Source: an uncultured Lachnospiraceae bacterium
GTDB lineage: Bacteria; Bacillota; Clostridia; Lachnospirales; Lachnospiraceae
Length of the DNA: 6,396 bases
Direction of reading: 5' to 3'
Assembly: GCA_902803745.1 (NCBI GenBank)
Contig: CADCRB010000221.1
Coordinates: 1 to 6,396, forward strand
In this document: piece by piece, positions 6,284-6,396 of the stretch
Layout: every line of letters begins with the position of its first letter
Numbering within the stretch: the first letter of the stretch is position 1
The notes under the pieces: generated by a model
Databases searched by the model: none
Told to the model about the DNA's origin: nothing
What the model saw: the letters and a program-made list of their open reading frames with translations, nothing else
Program-made: the position numbers and the translations under genes

Positions 6284-6396
6284 ATTCCCTCCTGCGGATT
6301 TTAATGATATATACTCCAGGTTTAAGATATTTTCTGCTTGTAGTTTTTTCTCAGCTATGTCACTAAGAAAGTGCATATATGAATCTGCTCCGGACG
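6284..6396 (-). other. AT-rich lead-in; possible end of an upstream gene
   Basis: This 113-nt stretch has no clear gene. One minus-strand frame (RPEQIHICTFLVT then TAG) and another (VRSRFIYALS then TAG) could be the C-terminus of an upstream gene. The third frame is open and continuous with the assembly protein. The window edge prevents a decision. I see no promoter that I would defend. Confidence 0.3.
6288..6293 (-). promoter_or_regulatory. Ribosome binding site of the tail-assembly gene
   Basis: AGGAGG on the minus strand, four bases before the ATG at 6281-6283. It decides the start against the 31-residue longer alternative, whose ATG at 6374-6376 has only a weak GGAG 12 bases away. Confidence 0.75.

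Noticed and set aside
6284..6376. Longer N-terminus for the assembly protein, starting at 6376
   Set aside because: The extra 31 residues lie outside the family consensus, and the AGGAGG at 6288-6293 points to the start at 6283. Some doubt remains because the frame is open to the window edge.

Overview
The window is an internal stretch of one operon, read entirely on the minus strand. It encodes part of a contractile injection system (CIS), the phage-tail-like machinery of the extracellular CIS/Afp/PVC type. Six genes can be supported, in transcription order (right to left): a tail-assembly/baseplate-like protein, a DUF6760 small protein, a gp19-type tube protein with a very large repetitive C-terminal extension, a 755-residue Glu/Arg-rich helical protein I do not recognise, and two tandem Afp7/Pvc7-like 'CIS tube' proteins. 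The second of these runs out of the left edge. There are no phage head, capsid, terminase, integrase or lysis genes, and no RNA genes, CRISPR arrays or insertion sequences in view.

Layout: 6284-6396 is a short AT-rich lead-in; 5921-6283 is the assembly protein; 5709-5924 is DUF6760, overlapping it by ATGA; 5599-5708 is a 110-nt gap; 4093-5598 is the tube protein with Trp-anchored repeats; 1820-4087 is the E/R-rich protein, starting 5 nt after the tube gene stop; 929-1816 is the first CIS tube protein, 3 nt further on; 1-895 is its paralogue, 33 nt further on. No promoter or convincing terminator is visible, so the genes are probably co-transcribed from a promoter beyond 6396. No gene-free stretch exceeds 300 bases.

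How the parts fit: in Afp/PVC-type particles gp19-like proteins form the inner tube, and Afp7/Pvc7-like proteins join the tube to the spike/baseplate. The assembly protein and DUF6760 are small conserved companions of these clusters. The sheath and a normal short tube gene are expected upstream (beyond 6396), and the spike and baseplate wedge genes downstream (before position 1). That expectation comes from known cluster order, not from this sequence.

The unusual parts are the roughly 330-residue hydrophilic Trp-repeat tail on a tube-fold protein, the large cysteine-free E/R-rich protein placed exactly between tube and CIS-tube genes, and the tandem duplication of the Afp7-like component without a recognisable LysM domain. 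The strong AGGAGG-type ribosome binding sites, tight gene packing and moderate base composition suggest a Firmicute, perhaps a Lachnospiraceae-like clostridium. This assignment is a low-confidence inference.
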